Of a DNA stretch of 64,000 nucleotides, positions 1 to 11,504 are shown in pieces. The DNA is taken from the NCBI GenBank assembly GCA_035235625.1, contig CP141140.1:50401351-50465350 (forward strand). The letters run 5' to 3'. A program made the translations under genes and the position numbers. This DNA is from Saururus chinensis. Its lineage: Eukaryota > Streptophyta > Magnoliopsida > Piperales > Saururaceae. Each line of letters opens with the position of its first letter. Position 1 is the first letter of the stretch. The notes under the pieces were generated by a model. That model worked only from the letters and a program-made list of their open reading frames with translations, was not told the DNA's origin and ran no database searches.

Positions 1-345
1 GGAATCTTCCCTGGTAAATTGTTTGCTGAGAGATCAAGACTAGTGACAAGAGAAAGAGTAGTAGAATAGCTATGTGACTTCCCACTCATTTGCTCAACCA
101 CCCTTTCATTGTAAAAACTAAGAGAATTTCCATAAGCAATTACATCTTTTGTGATTTGTCTTGTCTGCATTGCTGTCAAGTTGCCAAAGCTCTTAGGGAT
201 TGTTCCTGATAAGTAGTTGTTTGCCATATCTAAGTACTTGGAGATATGTAAGATTTTCTAGCTCTGAGGGTATCTTCCCTGAGAAGTGATTAGACCTCAA
301 ATGAAGCTCTTTAAGATGAGGGAAGCTTTCTATTTGTATCAGACT
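1..345 (-). pseudogene. LRR receptor-like protein (RLP, EIX2-like) fragment, running off the left edge
   Basis: Read on the minus strand, this encodes typical plant extracellular LRRs: LKELHLRSNHFSGKIP at about 270-325, NYLSGTIPKSFGNLTAMQ just downstream, a short island with ERVVEQMSGKSHSYS, then LDLSANNLPGKI near the edge. The island between LRR blocks is typical of receptor-like proteins of the EIX2/Cf class, which sit in the plasma membrane and sense apoplastic ligands. The reading frame shifts by one base at about 228-232, inside what should read LQVLDMANNYLSG, so the copy looks broken. The rest of the gene lies outside the window, so kinase presence (RLK versus RLP) cannot be judged. LRR identity is secure; subfamily is inference. 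Confidence 0.72.
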
Positions 346-955
346 TGTATACACACCCTTGTATTTGCAGTGTGTTTACCATATACTCCATAATAAATGC
401 ATACTTTTAATTGGGTTTAATTAGCTTTATGACCTCATTATGCAGGTGTTTTTAAGAAAGCTACTTAAAAAATGCCAAGAAATCATCCTACCGCTTCTAA
501 TAGGGCATGACAGACTACTTGTAAATTAGTTGGGACACAAATGTAGAATTCAATACAAGGTGAAAGTGAAGGCCCGATAGAAAATGAAGTTCAATATGAC
601 CGTATTGAAGGAGAGAGTCATGAAGATGCATCCCGTGACGAAGGGGATAGTGGTAACAAACCAAATGTTGAAGGTGAAGGGAAGAACATGATATTTCTCA
701 AGAAGATGAAGAAATTACTTATTTTAAATGTATTACTATAAATGAATAGACATTTGTTACTATCTGCCTGCCTGATATGCTACATTAGTACTTATGCACT
801 GTCACTCTTACATGAATGTTTTAGATGCATTATTCAAGTTAAATGTGTTATCTTATACGATTTGATTTGCTTGATATAATTTTTTGGTATAAACATATAT
901 ACTTCAATTCGAATGTAGAATCAAATTGGTTCTATAAATTTTTAGCAAGCTCTAA
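346..955. other. No supported gene; AT-rich spacer
   Basis: AT-rich sequence. At 545-720 a short acidic-rich stretch (many GAA/GAT codons) can be read on plus, but it is interrupted and I recognise no domain. It may be a decayed exon or transposon remnant. Nothing else is supported. Confidence 0.4.
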
Positions 956-1009
956 GCCATGGGACTAAACAAGCAAAGATATGCCATGGGACTAAACGAG
1001 CAAAGATAC
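956..1009. repeat. 27-bp tandem duplication
   Basis: Two adjacent copies of a 27-bp unit starting GCCATGGGACTAAAC (956 and 983), differing at one or two bases. This is a simple local duplication with no visible coding role. Confidence 0.85.
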
Positions 1010-1639
1010 GATTCATTGACAATTGGTGGCCTTCATTGTGTTTTTATGTGAGTTACTTCCCACGTGGCCAACTAATATTTGTTCTGGAACTTTAGTTTTG
1101 ATAACAACTAGTTGATATATGATTTATATTATAGAATTCATGCATCTCTTAGTCCTATAAATGGACTGTGCAGGGATTTACCAATTTGTGCAGACATGCA
1201 AAGCAGTGCTAGTGCATCTGAGAGATTTGAATCAATCCTTGTGGCAGTTGTTAACCTTATCTTGTAAACGTTGAGCAATTCATAGTAGGACACTGAGGCA
1301 ATATGTTGTAAATGAATTGTTAATCTGTCATCGATTGCCATCCGGATAAACATACTAATCAATAATGCTTATATCTTTCACATCAAGATGGTGATTATTT
1401 TGGTGCCTGGTGGCTGATTCTTTGGGATGCCTAGTTGATAAGCTTTTTGACATGGTTGGGCAAGTAATATTTTAAGGTAAAAAAAAGCACGTAATAGGGG
1501 GTGGGTTCACACCACAGCTCAATTGATGTTACTTTTATGTTCGTGATTTTTGATGTGGGATAAAATAGTATTTATATTACTTAAATTCCCTTAATTTAAG
1601 TAATGGGGTTACATGTTGAAATGGCCCAAAATTTTGGAG
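1010..1639. other. No supported gene; spacer
   Basis: AT-rich sequence with only short, unconvincing open frames on either strand. I see no repeat or RNA gene. Confidence 0.4.
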
Positions 1640-2325
1640 AAATGTTGTGCCATGCCACCATGACAACAATTTTGGAGTGACTGCTCTGGCTTTCTCAGTG
1701 GCCGCCCACTGTTGGATTTTATGTAAACTGTCAGGGGGCGCTCATCATGAGAGCAGTTCCAGAAACATTGCCAAGACTCAAATAAAAACCTTTTGTTCTC
1801 TCGATGGCTGCCTATCATAGAATTCCATGTAAATTGTTGGGGGGCACCCACCATGAGAACAATTCCATAAACATTGCGGAGACTCCAATAAAAACCTTCT
1901 TCTCTCTCGGTGGCCACCCACAATATGATTTTATGTAAATTATCGGGGGGGGGGGGGGGGGGGGCACTGTGGGAGCAGTTGCAGAAACATTGTTGAGACT
2001 CCAATAAAAACCTTCTTCTCTCTTGGTGGCCGCCTACCGTATGATTTTATGTAAATTGTCAGTGGGCGCCCACCTTGGGAGCAATGCCAGAAACATTGTC
2101 GAGACTCAAATAAAAACCTTTGCTCCCTTGGGGGCCGCCTACCGTATGATTCCATGTAAACTATCAGGGGGCGCCCACCATGAGAGCAGTTCCAGAAACA
2201 TTACTGAGACTCCAATAAAAACCTTCTTCTCTCTCGGTGGCCACCCACAGTATAATTTTATGTAATCTATAGGGAGGTACCCACTGTGGGAGCATTTCCA
2301 GAAACATTGCCGAGGCAAATTACCT
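1640..2325. repeat. Minisatellite, about 105-bp unit, six copies
   Basis: Units begin near 1699, 1803, 1909, 2025, 2131 and 2236. Each carries GGTGGCCGCC, TTTTATGTAAA, a G-rich run followed by GCGCCCACC, CAGAAACATTG, and CAATAAAAACCTT. Spacing is 104-106 bp except for one unit lengthened by a 20-base G run (1945-1964). A degenerate unit precedes 1699. Short frames of 70-130 codons cross the array on both strands, but they are repeats of the unit and not a gene. Unit divergence of roughly 10-15% suggests an old array. Confidence 0.85.
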
Positions 2326-3330
2326 AATAATTCTATTTTAGTTTTACTTCAACGGATTTATAATTCATCAAAAATAATATTAATTTAAGTGAAAGCAATA
2401 ATGAGAAACTTCATGCATGCAAGATGATAAGTTATACTATTGAGGTAAAGAAGATTAAAACATGTTGTCCCTTGAAAAATTCTTAATCGTCCCCTGCTTA
2501 CTAGCTATTTTGTTCTTAAGCCCTTCTTCTTCCCTAGTAGATCAAAAATTTCTTCATCACTCTGCAATTATGTTCGGCCATTGATCCACAACGTTCGAAA
2601 TGAAGCCCCAACGACTATCGCTTCTGCGGTGGCAGATGCTAAGAGGGAAAAGCAGGGTTTCCAAAGCGATTAAACCCAAAACCCAAATCCACAACACCAA
2701 TAGCGTTCAAACCCAAAATCACACTGGGAGAAGTGATTGATGATCCAAAAGTTAGTTGCTTTCTGAAGCTTCGCTAGTGTGTACTTAAGGAAGATTGCCG
2801 CCAACGTAGGTGATGCATGGGAGACGATACGTCATGTCACTGTAGCTTTTCTTGTAAATTTATTTGGAGGTAATGACTTGGGAAATAACGTGGGGGCATA
2901 TGGGGTACAAGAGAAATTGAAAATTACCCAATCTTTTCTCTGTAACGGGGTACTGAGGGGTTTCTAGGGGTGTAGATAGACACTTTCTTTTATGAATCAT
3001 TATTTGATGCCATTGTGATAAATGCGCCGAGCAAGAAGCTTTGAATTGATTGGGTTTCATCAATGCTACAATGAGGAAGCATGATCAGTCTCTTTGACAT
3101 TTCTAATGATTTAACACAAGTTTGTATGTCTTCCTTTCCCTTTTACCTCCCTTGGTTCAATTATACTAATATATTATTTAGTTTTTCTAAATGCCTATGA
3201 AAAAATGGTGGAATGCTTGTAATGAGAATATATTCCTCTTTACCTTATCATAGGAAATGACTCGCATGTATTTATGAACAAACTCCTTTGTGATGTGTGC
3301 TTCCTAAAATGTTCTTGCAGACGTGATATA
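2326..3330. other. No supported gene; flank of the CACTA insertion
   Basis: Mixed sequence with short frames only (for example plus 2779-2967). No domain is recognisable. The last three bases (3328-3330, ATA) are the left target duplication of the CACTA element. Confidence 0.4.
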
Positions 3331-4146
3331 CACTAGAACAAAATGTAATATTAGCGATGCAAAACCAAGTGTCACTAAAAACAACTATTTGCGACACATA
3401 GAAAAGCATCACAATAAAATCTACTATTAATAATAAATAAATATATATGTCGCTAATAGTTAGATATTAGTGACATTACATAAAAACGTCGCTAATACTC
3501 ATCATATTAGCGACACTTAATTATGAGCGTCGCTAATAGTTGACCTATTTGCGATGCTTTATGCAAACATCGCTAAAATATATATATTTTAAATAAAAAA
3601 ATAAAAAAAATTATAACTATTAGCGACACTTCAAAATAAGTGAAGCGTCGCTAATAGTTATTAATTATAATAAAAATATAAAAAATAAAATAAAAACTTT
3701 TAGTGACATATAGAAATATACATCACTAATAGTATAGGTATTAGTGACGTATATTTCTATACGTCGCTAATAAGATTTATTTCATTTTATTTATTTATTT
3801 TTAAAATTAATTTTTAAAAATAACTTTTAAAAATAAAAAATCATAAAAAATTAAAATAAGAGAGAGAGGAAAGGGAGAGAGAGGAGGGAGAGAGAGAGGA
3901 GAGGGAGAGTAATTTTATTTTAATTTTTTAATTTTTAAAATAAAAATTAAAATAAATACTAATAGTGACGTATATACATTTACGTCACTATTAGTATATG
4001 TATTCATGATGTATAAAATTGTACATCGCTAATACATAACATATTAGCAACGTATAATAATATACGTCGCTAATATAATTTCTTTTAAATTTTTTTAATT
4101 TTTTAAAAGTAATTTTAAAGAATACAAAATTTTAAAAAATTGAAAT

Positions 4147-4350
4147 TAGAGGAGAGATAGGGTGTAGGGAGAGAGGAGAGGGAGGAGAGGAGAGATAGGA
4201 GAGAGAGAAAGGAGAGGGAGGAGAGAGAGAAGAGAGAGGAGAGGGAGAGAGAGAGAGAGGAGAGAGAGAGAAGAGAGAGGAGATGGAGAGAGAAAGGAGA
4301 GGGAGGAGAGGGAGAGAGAGAAAGGAGAGGGAGAGAAAGAGGAGAGGAGA

Positions 4351-4400
<50 letters not shown>

Positions 4401-4700
4401 GAGAGGAGAGGAGAGGAGAGAGAGAGAGAGGAGAGGAGAGGAGAGGGAGAGGGAGAGAGAGGAGAGGAGAGAGAGAGAGAGAGAGAGAGGAGAGGGAGGA
4501 GAGAGTGAGGAGATGGAGGGAGAGAAGAGAGGAGAGGGAGGAGAGAGAGAGGAGATGGAGGGAGAGAGGAGAGGAGAGAGAGAGGGGAGAGAGAGGAGAG
4601 GGATAAGAGGGAGAGAGGAGAGAGGCGGAGAGGGAAAGAGAGGAGAGGGAGAGAGAGAGGAGAAGGAGATGAGAGGGAGAAGAGAGAGGAGAGGGAGAGT
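4147..4700. repeat. (GAGAGG)n homopurine tract inside the CACTA element
   Basis: More than 500 bases on the plus strand are almost purely A and G, in interleaved GA, GAGG and GGAGA units. A shorter relative lies at 3860-3910. Frames of 70-107 codons rich in R, E and G read across it, but they only reflect the repeat. Long mirror-symmetric purine tracts can adopt triplex DNA. Confidence 0.9.
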
Positions 4701-4845
4701 AATTTTATTTTATTTTAGTTAAAATTATTTTAATAATTTTTATATTTTTAAAATAAAAATTAAAATAAATACTAATAGCGACGTATAATAATATATGTCG
4801 CTATTAGTAAATATATGTTGCTAATACGTGACATATTAGTGACAT

Positions 4846-5400
4846 AGCCACCGCCCAGAGCCTCCATCGGCTCCGCCCCGTCGCCGCCTCCAACCCTGCC
4901 CACCGCCTCCGACCTACCGCTGCCGCCCCGGATCAGCCATAGCCATAGCCATAGCCGCCCCCCTTGTGCCGGCTCCTCCTTCCCCCCGGTCCCCCCCTCT
5001 TCTCTAGAATCCCAAAGCCGCCGCCATGATCCACCATAGGCTTTGCCCCCGAGCGGCCATTAGCTCTGCCCCGCTGCTGCCTCCCCCTCCCCGGTTCCCC
5101 CATTTCTCTAGAATCACCCTGCCACCGCCCAGAGCCACCTCTGTCTCTGTCTCCACCCCATTGCCTCTGGCTCCGCCCTGCTACTGCCGTCCCGGCTTAG
5201 GCACAACCAGGCCCCCTCTACCCAACGCTCCCCCACCCTACACATGTTCCGCCCTCCTCCTCTATTCAACAGATTGCTTTGGGGCTGGAATCCGGCTCCC
5301 CACCAGATTCCGACACCATATATGCCCTCTCCCCAGTCAACCCCTCCCCCCCCTCAGAATCCCCTATATCTCTCGCCGGCGGTGGGCTTTTTATTAACAT
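4846..5400. other. C-rich block of the CACTA element, no supported gene
   Basis: A GC-rich stretch dominated by CCGCC, CTCCCC and CCACC runs. It gives proline/alanine-rich frames (plus 5026-5397) with no recognisable domain. A related C-rich block lies beside the CACTA remnant at 30.9-31.3 kb, with a shared CTCTCGCCGGC motif, so it belongs to the transposon and not to a host gene. Confidence 0.5.
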
Positions 5401-5417
5401 TTTTTAAGTCATTTGCG

Positions 5418-5729
5418 TGTTGTGCATGATCACCCGAACTATTTATTTTCCTGTTATTCTATTATATTAGGCTACTTCATTTTATATTTTCCTCGTATTT
5501 GCTTATATATTAGAAGAAATAATTGTATTGGGCCAGCTAGTGGCCCACGGGATAGCCGGACCCACTAGCTGGCGAGACTCCATAGGTGAGTGGCTCGGCC
5601 CCTATATGGGTTGCCCCTTTTCTTCCTCATTGGTTATGCAGTTGAATATTCAGCTTTTTCTTCCCTTTCTTCCTTCCCTTTCATTGTGTGAAACTCCAAG
5701 GTACCGATTGCGCTGCTTCAGGCACATCA
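5418..5729 (+). repeat. Left LTR of gypsy fossil 1
   Basis: Begins TGTTGTGCATGATCACC and ends GGCACATCA. It contains an inverted repeat with perfect 12-base arms (5532-5543 and 5562-5573) and, about 30 bases on, a TATA-like CCTATATGGG, probably the LTR promoter. The paired right LTR is at 10429-10747. Confidence 0.88.
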
Positions 5730-5749
5730 TTGGTATTGGAGCTTTTACG

Positions 5750-8700
5750 ATCCCCAGCCATGCAGGAGGCAAATAAGTTGTTGCGGCCCCAAAAGTTCCA
5801 CCTAAGAAGGAGGCTCTCGTCTCAGCGGATAGCCTGAAGATAGTTCCAGAGACCACCGGCAAACCCACCCTGGCATAGTTCATGGCGGAGATCAAATCCT
5901 TGAGCATGGGTGCAGCTAAAGTCGAGGCTCTGGGTCTGGCCGTGGCTCAACTCCACGTAGAGCACACAATGCCTCTCTTGTCTAGACAGCCAACATCTGT
6001 CATGGAGAAAGGAGGGCCGTCCTAGGCCCCTGAACTACACGGCTCTGACCTTCTGACACTGGCAGACAGAGATACGCGCCTTCCCCATGGTTCTATGCAC
6101 TTTGGCAATGTCGACTAGACCATTGATGGGAGGCGTTAGGCCTGGGATATACGAGGCATGCCAAGTGTTCGGGATAATGCCTAATGAGGCCGCCTCCCAG
6201 AAACTTGTTTCAGAAGATGGAGGACAATTGGGAGGAGTACCTGGGACCCCACAGAGGACCATAGTGAGGGGCTGAACCTCGTTTGGCCCGCCTACAATTC
6301 CCACACTACAATGGGGACGACGACCCAGCGGAATAGTTGTACAAGGCGAAAAAGTTTTTCTCCTATCAGAGAATGCAATCGGAGGCTGAACGGCTGCGTA
6401 TAACTGCCTTCCACCTAGATGGGGATGCTTATGTGTGGTTCTAGAGTTTTGCGAAGGAAGTGCACTACCCCACTTGGGCCACCTTCTATGACGAGTTGTG
6501 CATTCAATTCGGCCCCAACGAGTTCCAGGACTTCAATGAGATGCTCTCCTCGCTATGCTAAACTACCACCGTCTGGGTCTATTACACGGAGTTTATGATG
6601 GTGGCCAACTGCCTTCCTGACTGGCCGGTGGTGGCCTTGGTGGGAATGTTCAAGAGAGGTCTCAAACCCGAGATTTCTAAGGAGATGCTCCACTTCCTAT
6701 GTGCCAGTATGCGGGACATCATGCGTCATGCGCGAATTGGGGAAGAGAAGTTGGCCCGACAGCTGAGAGGGGGCAGCTTGGGTCCTTCCCACGTCCCAAT
6801 GTAAGTGCTAGCCCCCTTGCCGGCCCGCCCAATGCCATGCTGATCTAGACAGCAGCCCCCTTCCTCAGGCCAGATTGTCCGTCGTCTGACACCGGCATAG
6901 ATGGAGGAGCACCGGTCTGAGGGACTATGTTTCCATTGTGATGAAAAGTTTGTTTGAGTACACTATGTTGTTCCATCAAAGGAAGCTTCCTTGTGGAGGA
7001 GATCGAGGAGGAAGACGTGGCGGACAGGGCAGACTCTTCCAACTATGACGACTTGCTGCCCGAGATTTATGTACATGCCTTTTCAGAGGCATTCACTCCT
7101 CGTACGATGCGGGTTCAAGGCCACCTCAAGCGGCAGCAAGTGGCCATCTTGATCGATAGCGGTTCCACCCACAACTTCATTAATGACAAGGTGGCTCAGC
7201 GTCTTGGTTGCTTCGTGTCTGATTCGAAACCCTTCGATGCATTGATCGGTAATGGGAAGCATTTGAGGAGCTCCGGCGTATGTGCCCAGGCTGCCCTCAC
7301 CATTCAGGGCCACACCTTCATCACGACCTTTTCTTGTTGCCCACGAAGGGGGTGGACGTGGTGTTAGGGGTCCAGTGGCTATGGGAGCTTAGTGACGTGG
7401 TTTGAAACTTCAATGACATGGTTATGGACATTGAAGTCCAGGGGTAGTGGGTTTGGATTGAAGGATCCCGGCTGGGTACCCTTCTCTTAGCCCAGTCGGT
7501 GAGTTCTTTCTTCTGGTTTGCACCCTAAGGCTTCGTCTTGCAATAGCGGTTAACAGTGGAGGTGCCTCACGATGAGCCACCTCTGGATCTTCTTGATTTG
7601 TTGGAGGAGCATTGGGATGTGTTTGCTGAACCAAGGGTCTTCCACCAGTGCGGCCTCACAACCACCACATCCCCATCATTCCTAGAGCATCACCGACAAA
7701 TGTTTGTCCTTGCCATTGTCCTCACATTCAGAAGTTGGAGATTGAGCGCCTCATGGCTGATATGCTTCAGTCCAGTATCATCCGCCCTAGCCCTAGCTCC
7801 TACTCCTCTCCAGTGTTGCTTGTTCATAAGAAGGATGACACTTGGCGGTTTTGTATGGACTACTGAGTCTAGAATGCCATCACTGTCAAGGACAAGTATT
7901 TCATACCCGTGATCGAGGAGTTGTTGGATGAGTTGGCTAGTGCAATGGTCTCCAGTAAACTCGGCCTCCACTCTGGTTACCATCAGATCCGGGTGCAGCC
8001 AGCCGATGTGTACAAGACCGCCTTTCGGATGCATGACGGCCATTTCGAGTTCCATGTCATGCCATTCAGGCTGACCAACGTCCCCTCCACCTTTCAAAGC
8101 CTCATGAACAATCTCTTTAGGCTTTTCCTTTGCCGATATATATTGGTCTTCTTTGACGACATCCTTGTCTATAGCCAGTCGTGGGCAGAGCACTTGGAGC
8201 ATCTCAAGTCTGTTTTCTTTGTTCTAAGAAATAACTCATTATTTCTTAAATATTTGAAGTGTTCCTTTGGCAGCCCACGGGTTGATTATTTGGGGCATAT
8301 CATCTCTTGGGACAGAGTTGCCACTAACCCAGCGAAGGTGGCAGCTATGCTCTTTGGCTGTCGCCCACTTGTGTCCGTGCACTGCGGGGTTTCTTGGGCT
8401 CACTGGCTACTATAGGAGGTTCATCAACCACTATAGAGAGTTTGCTTGGCCCCTTATAGAGCTTTTGAAGAAGGGGTCATTCAGTTGGACTGCAGCTGCC
8501 CAAGAGGTATTTGATGCGCTGAAGTAGTCTATAGCATCTGCCCCTGATCTTATTCTACCAGATTTTAGCCGCCCTTTTGTGGTTGAAATGGATGCTTCAG
8601 AGACTAGCCTAGGGGTAGTGCTACTGCAGGATGAGTATCCCATTGCCTACTTTAGCAAGGCTTTGGCTGGCCGCTCTTTGTTCCTATCTGTTTATGAGAA

Positions 8701-10400
8701 GGAGATGTTGGCTATCATCCTCACCGTCGACAAGTGGTGGCCTTACTTACTTGGCTGCACGTTCTTGATCCGCATTGACCACCAGTCCCTAAAGTACTTC
8801 TTCGAGCAGTGGGTGTCCACTCCATCATAGCAGTAGTGGTGAGTAAGTTACTTGGCTATGATTATGAGGTCATGTACAAGAAAGGGTCGAAAAACACTGT
8901 GGCCGACGCTCTTTCTCGCAGCTCTCCACCGGGATCATGCTTGGCCCTTTCTCGTCCGTCCTGCCCCTTCCTTGATGAGTTGAGGCAGGCCTACATTGAT
9001 GATTCTTCAACATAGACCCTGATTATGGCTCTTCAGGCCGACCCAGCTGCTCGTCCCTTCTATGTGTAGTGGGATGACCTTCTCTTTTGGAAGGACAGCC
9101 TTTGGGTACCCGATGTTGATGATCTTCGCATGCGCATTCTCTCCCACTTCCATGACACTCCAGTGGCCAGTCATGAAGGAGCATTCCGCACCTATAAGCG
9201 GGTCAACCAGAGCTTTATGTGGTAGGGTATTCGACGGGCAGTCCAAAAGTATGTTGCCACTTATAATGTCTATCAGCAAGCTAAGGCCACCATGACCTCT
9301 CCTGCAAGTCTACTTCAGCCCTTGCCTATCCCTGATAAGGTTTGGGAGGATGTTTCGATGGACTTCGTGAAGGCCTTGCCCATCGTGTAAGGCAAGTCGG
9401 TGATTCTTGTGATCTTGAATCGGTTGTCCAATACGCTCACTTTTGCGCTCTGGGGTACCCATTCACCGCCAAGACAGTGGTTGAGCTTTATGTTCGGGAG
9501 GTAGCCAAACGACATAGCATGCGTCGCACAATTGTCTCCGATCATGACCGGATCTTCATATCTCAGTTTTGGGGGGAGTTCTTTGCTTTACAAGGCACTT
9601 CTCTCCACATGAGCATTTCTTATCACCCCCAGAAGGATGGCCAGACAGTAGTGGTAAACCATTGCTTAGAACAGTACCTCCGCTATTTCACTATGTCTCA
9701 TCCCCGTAGATGGCTTTAGCTTCTTCCCTAGGTGGAGTGGTCCTGTAACACCGCCTATCACACTCGTGCCGATTTCACTCCTTTTGAGGTACTGTATGGG
9801 CGCCTACCTCCGACTGTGTTATCTTATGTTCCTCATTGCTCCTCTATGGCTGAGGTGGATTATATGCTCCAAACACAGGACGAGGTTCTTCGACAGCTTA
9901 AGGCGAACTTGTCCTCTACTTAGAACCGGATAAGGCAACTCTATGATGGCCATCACACTAACAGGGAGTTCATGGTGGGTGGCTTGGTTTATGCCTTTGT
10001 TCTTCCTCAGCGACAAACATCCTTGTTTTAGCCTGAGCATTCCAAGCTCGCCCCCCGTTTCCATGATCCCTATGATGTGGAGTAGCGTATCGGCCCGATG
10101 GCTTATCTCCTGGCTCTACCGCCTGACTCCTTAGTCCATCCCGTGTTCCATGTCTCCAGGCTGCTCCGATGTGTACGTGACACGTCCTTGGCCATTGTTG
10201 CTCTACCACCCCCCTTGATGGGCCCAGTTCAGCCTTCCGACCATGTTCCTGCCTTGGTGCTTGATAAGCAGCGGGTCCGTCGCTCAGGTCGCATCATTAC
10301 AAAGGTGCTCATTTCTTGGTAGGGCCAGCCCTTGGAGGATGCTACATGGATCTATGAGGACACGTTCTTGGTTCGCTACCCGACTTGGTCACCTTGAGGT
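5750..10400 (+). pseudogene. gag-pol relic of gypsy fossil 1
   Basis: Approximate parts: gag at 6260-6800, a zinc-knuckle remnant near 6930, aspartic protease near 7130-7370 (recognised by IDSGSTHNFI), reverse transcriptase at 7640-8430 (DDILVYS-type motif near 8160), RNase H at 8570-8910, integrase at 9020-9800, chromodomain at 10240-10400. The gene is thoroughly broken, with more than ten interruptions. It is listed as a fossil; no host function is implied. Confidence 0.85.
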
Positions 10401-10428
10401 CAAGGCGAATAGCATAAGCATGGTAGAG

Positions 10429-10747
10429 TGTTGTGCACAATCACCCAAACTATTTATATACATATTATTTCATTATATTAGGCTACTTCCTTTTATATTT
10501 CCCTCGTATTTACCTATGTATTAGAAGAAATAACTGTATTGGGCCAACTAGTGGCCCGCGGGGTAGCCAGACCCACCAATTGGCACAACTCCCTAGGTGA
10601 GTGGGTCGGCTCCTATATGGGTTGCCCCTTTTCTTCCTCGTTAGTTATGCAATTGAATATTCATCTTTCTCTTCCCTTTCTTCATTCTTCCTTCCCTTTC
10701 ATTGCCTGAAACTCCAAGGTACCGATTGTGCCGCTTCGGGCACATCA
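10429..10747 (+). repeat. Right LTR of gypsy fossil 1
   Basis: The direct partner of 5418-5729: same TGTTGTGCA start and CACATCA end, clearly diverged. The sequence after it (from about 10752) resumes CACTA subterminal repeats. Confidence 0.88.
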
Positions 10748-11199
10748 TAGTAATGCTTTCAAAAGCGTCACTAAAGGCTTTCTATATTTTTTTTTATTTT
10801 TTTGTTTATATTAGTGACGTAGCAAAATAAATTTTTTTATTCTATTTTTATTCAAAAAATTAATTTTTTTAAATATTTATTTTTAGCAATGCATATATAT
10901 GTGTCGCTAACAGTTAACTATTAGCGACGTTTAATTATAAACATCGATAATAGTTACATATTAGCGACACATGCATATGCATCGCTAATAATATAATTTT
11001 CAGTGACGCTTAGATAAACGCACTAATGTTAAAACTATTAGCGACACATAATAATATGCGTCGCTAATAAGCAATAGCGACTATAGTTTTATCGACGCAT
11101 TTGGCGATATTTTTTATGTGTCACTAATAATTATTAGTGACACTTAAAGACTATTAGCGATGCTTATAAGCATTGCTAATACTACAATTTCTTGTAGTG

Positions 11200-11504
11200 A
11201 TATAAGTGTAGGTGGATTTTGCCCTAGGATTTTTTTGTCCTTTGCCAAGTTGAAGCACCTCCCTTACCTTTTGAATTTCTTAAATTCATGTTATTACTGT
11301 AATTATCATCAACAAATATACATTAGCAAATCTAAGAGCGTAGAGCAAAAAGCACAGAGTAGGGAGCTGATAGTTGACGGCCGACTGCTGACAGTAGCAT
11401 ATACGCCATGCCATTTGGCAACTCATAGGACATTAGAGGTGTAGGAAGCCTTGATAATGAAAGTTAGGAATCCTGAGGAGGCATACCTTTCTTGAGCCAC
11501 AAAC
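11200..11504. other. Spacer between CACTA end and NLR 3' flank
   Basis: Begins with the right ATA target duplication (11200-11202). Single-copy in this window. No gene, RNA or repeat is recognisable. Confidence 0.4.

Larger units (their letters stand above)
5418..10747 (+). mobile_element. Ty3/gypsy chromovirus fossil (Reina-like), nested in the CACTA element
   Basis: A 5.3-kb LTR retrotransposon with direct terminal repeats of about 312-319 bp starting TGTTGTGCA and ending CACATCA. A primer-binding site, TGGTATTGGAGC, follows the left LTR and resembles the initiator-Met tRNA match common in gypsy elements. The internal order is gag, protease, reverse transcriptase, RNase H, integrase, chromodomain. 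Compact size, short LTRs and a C-terminal chromodomain fit the Reina lineage. The element is broken in well over ten places and cannot be active. The LTRs differ at roughly one base in eight by eye, so insertion is old, of the order of millions to tens of millions of years depending on rate. The flanking 5-mers (TTGCG and TAGTA) could be a decayed duplication of TAGCG. Confidence 0.9.
3331..11199. mobile_element. Non-autonomous CACTA (En/Spm-type) transposon with a nested gypsy element
   Basis: The left end reads CACTAGAACAAAATGTAATA and the right end, reverse-complemented, CACTACAAGAAATTGTAGTA. The first 30 bases of the two ends match with about five differences. Both ends are flanked by ATA (3328-3330 and 11200-11202), the 3-bp target duplication CACTA elements make. 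Subterminal regions (3350-4110, 4770-4850, 10760-11180) are packed with direct and inverted TTAGCGACGC / GCGTCGCTAATA motifs, the usual transposase-binding arrays. Without the nested gypsy (5418-10747) the element is about 2.5 kb. It holds no TNPA or TNPD transposase, only a purine tract and a C-rich block, so it would depend on a partner element. Confidence 0.9.

Noticed and set aside
1609-2265. Frames of 71-131 codons across the minisatellite
   Set aside because: Both strands give frames with the 105-bp period; this is the repeat itself.
4283-4722. Long R/E/G-rich open frames on plus
   Set aside because: They are translations of the GA-rich repeat; no codon structure or domain.
5026-5429. 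Proline-rich frames of 61-123 codons
   Set aside because: They follow from C-rich composition inside the CACTA element; no known domain and no conservation in the related block at 31 kb.
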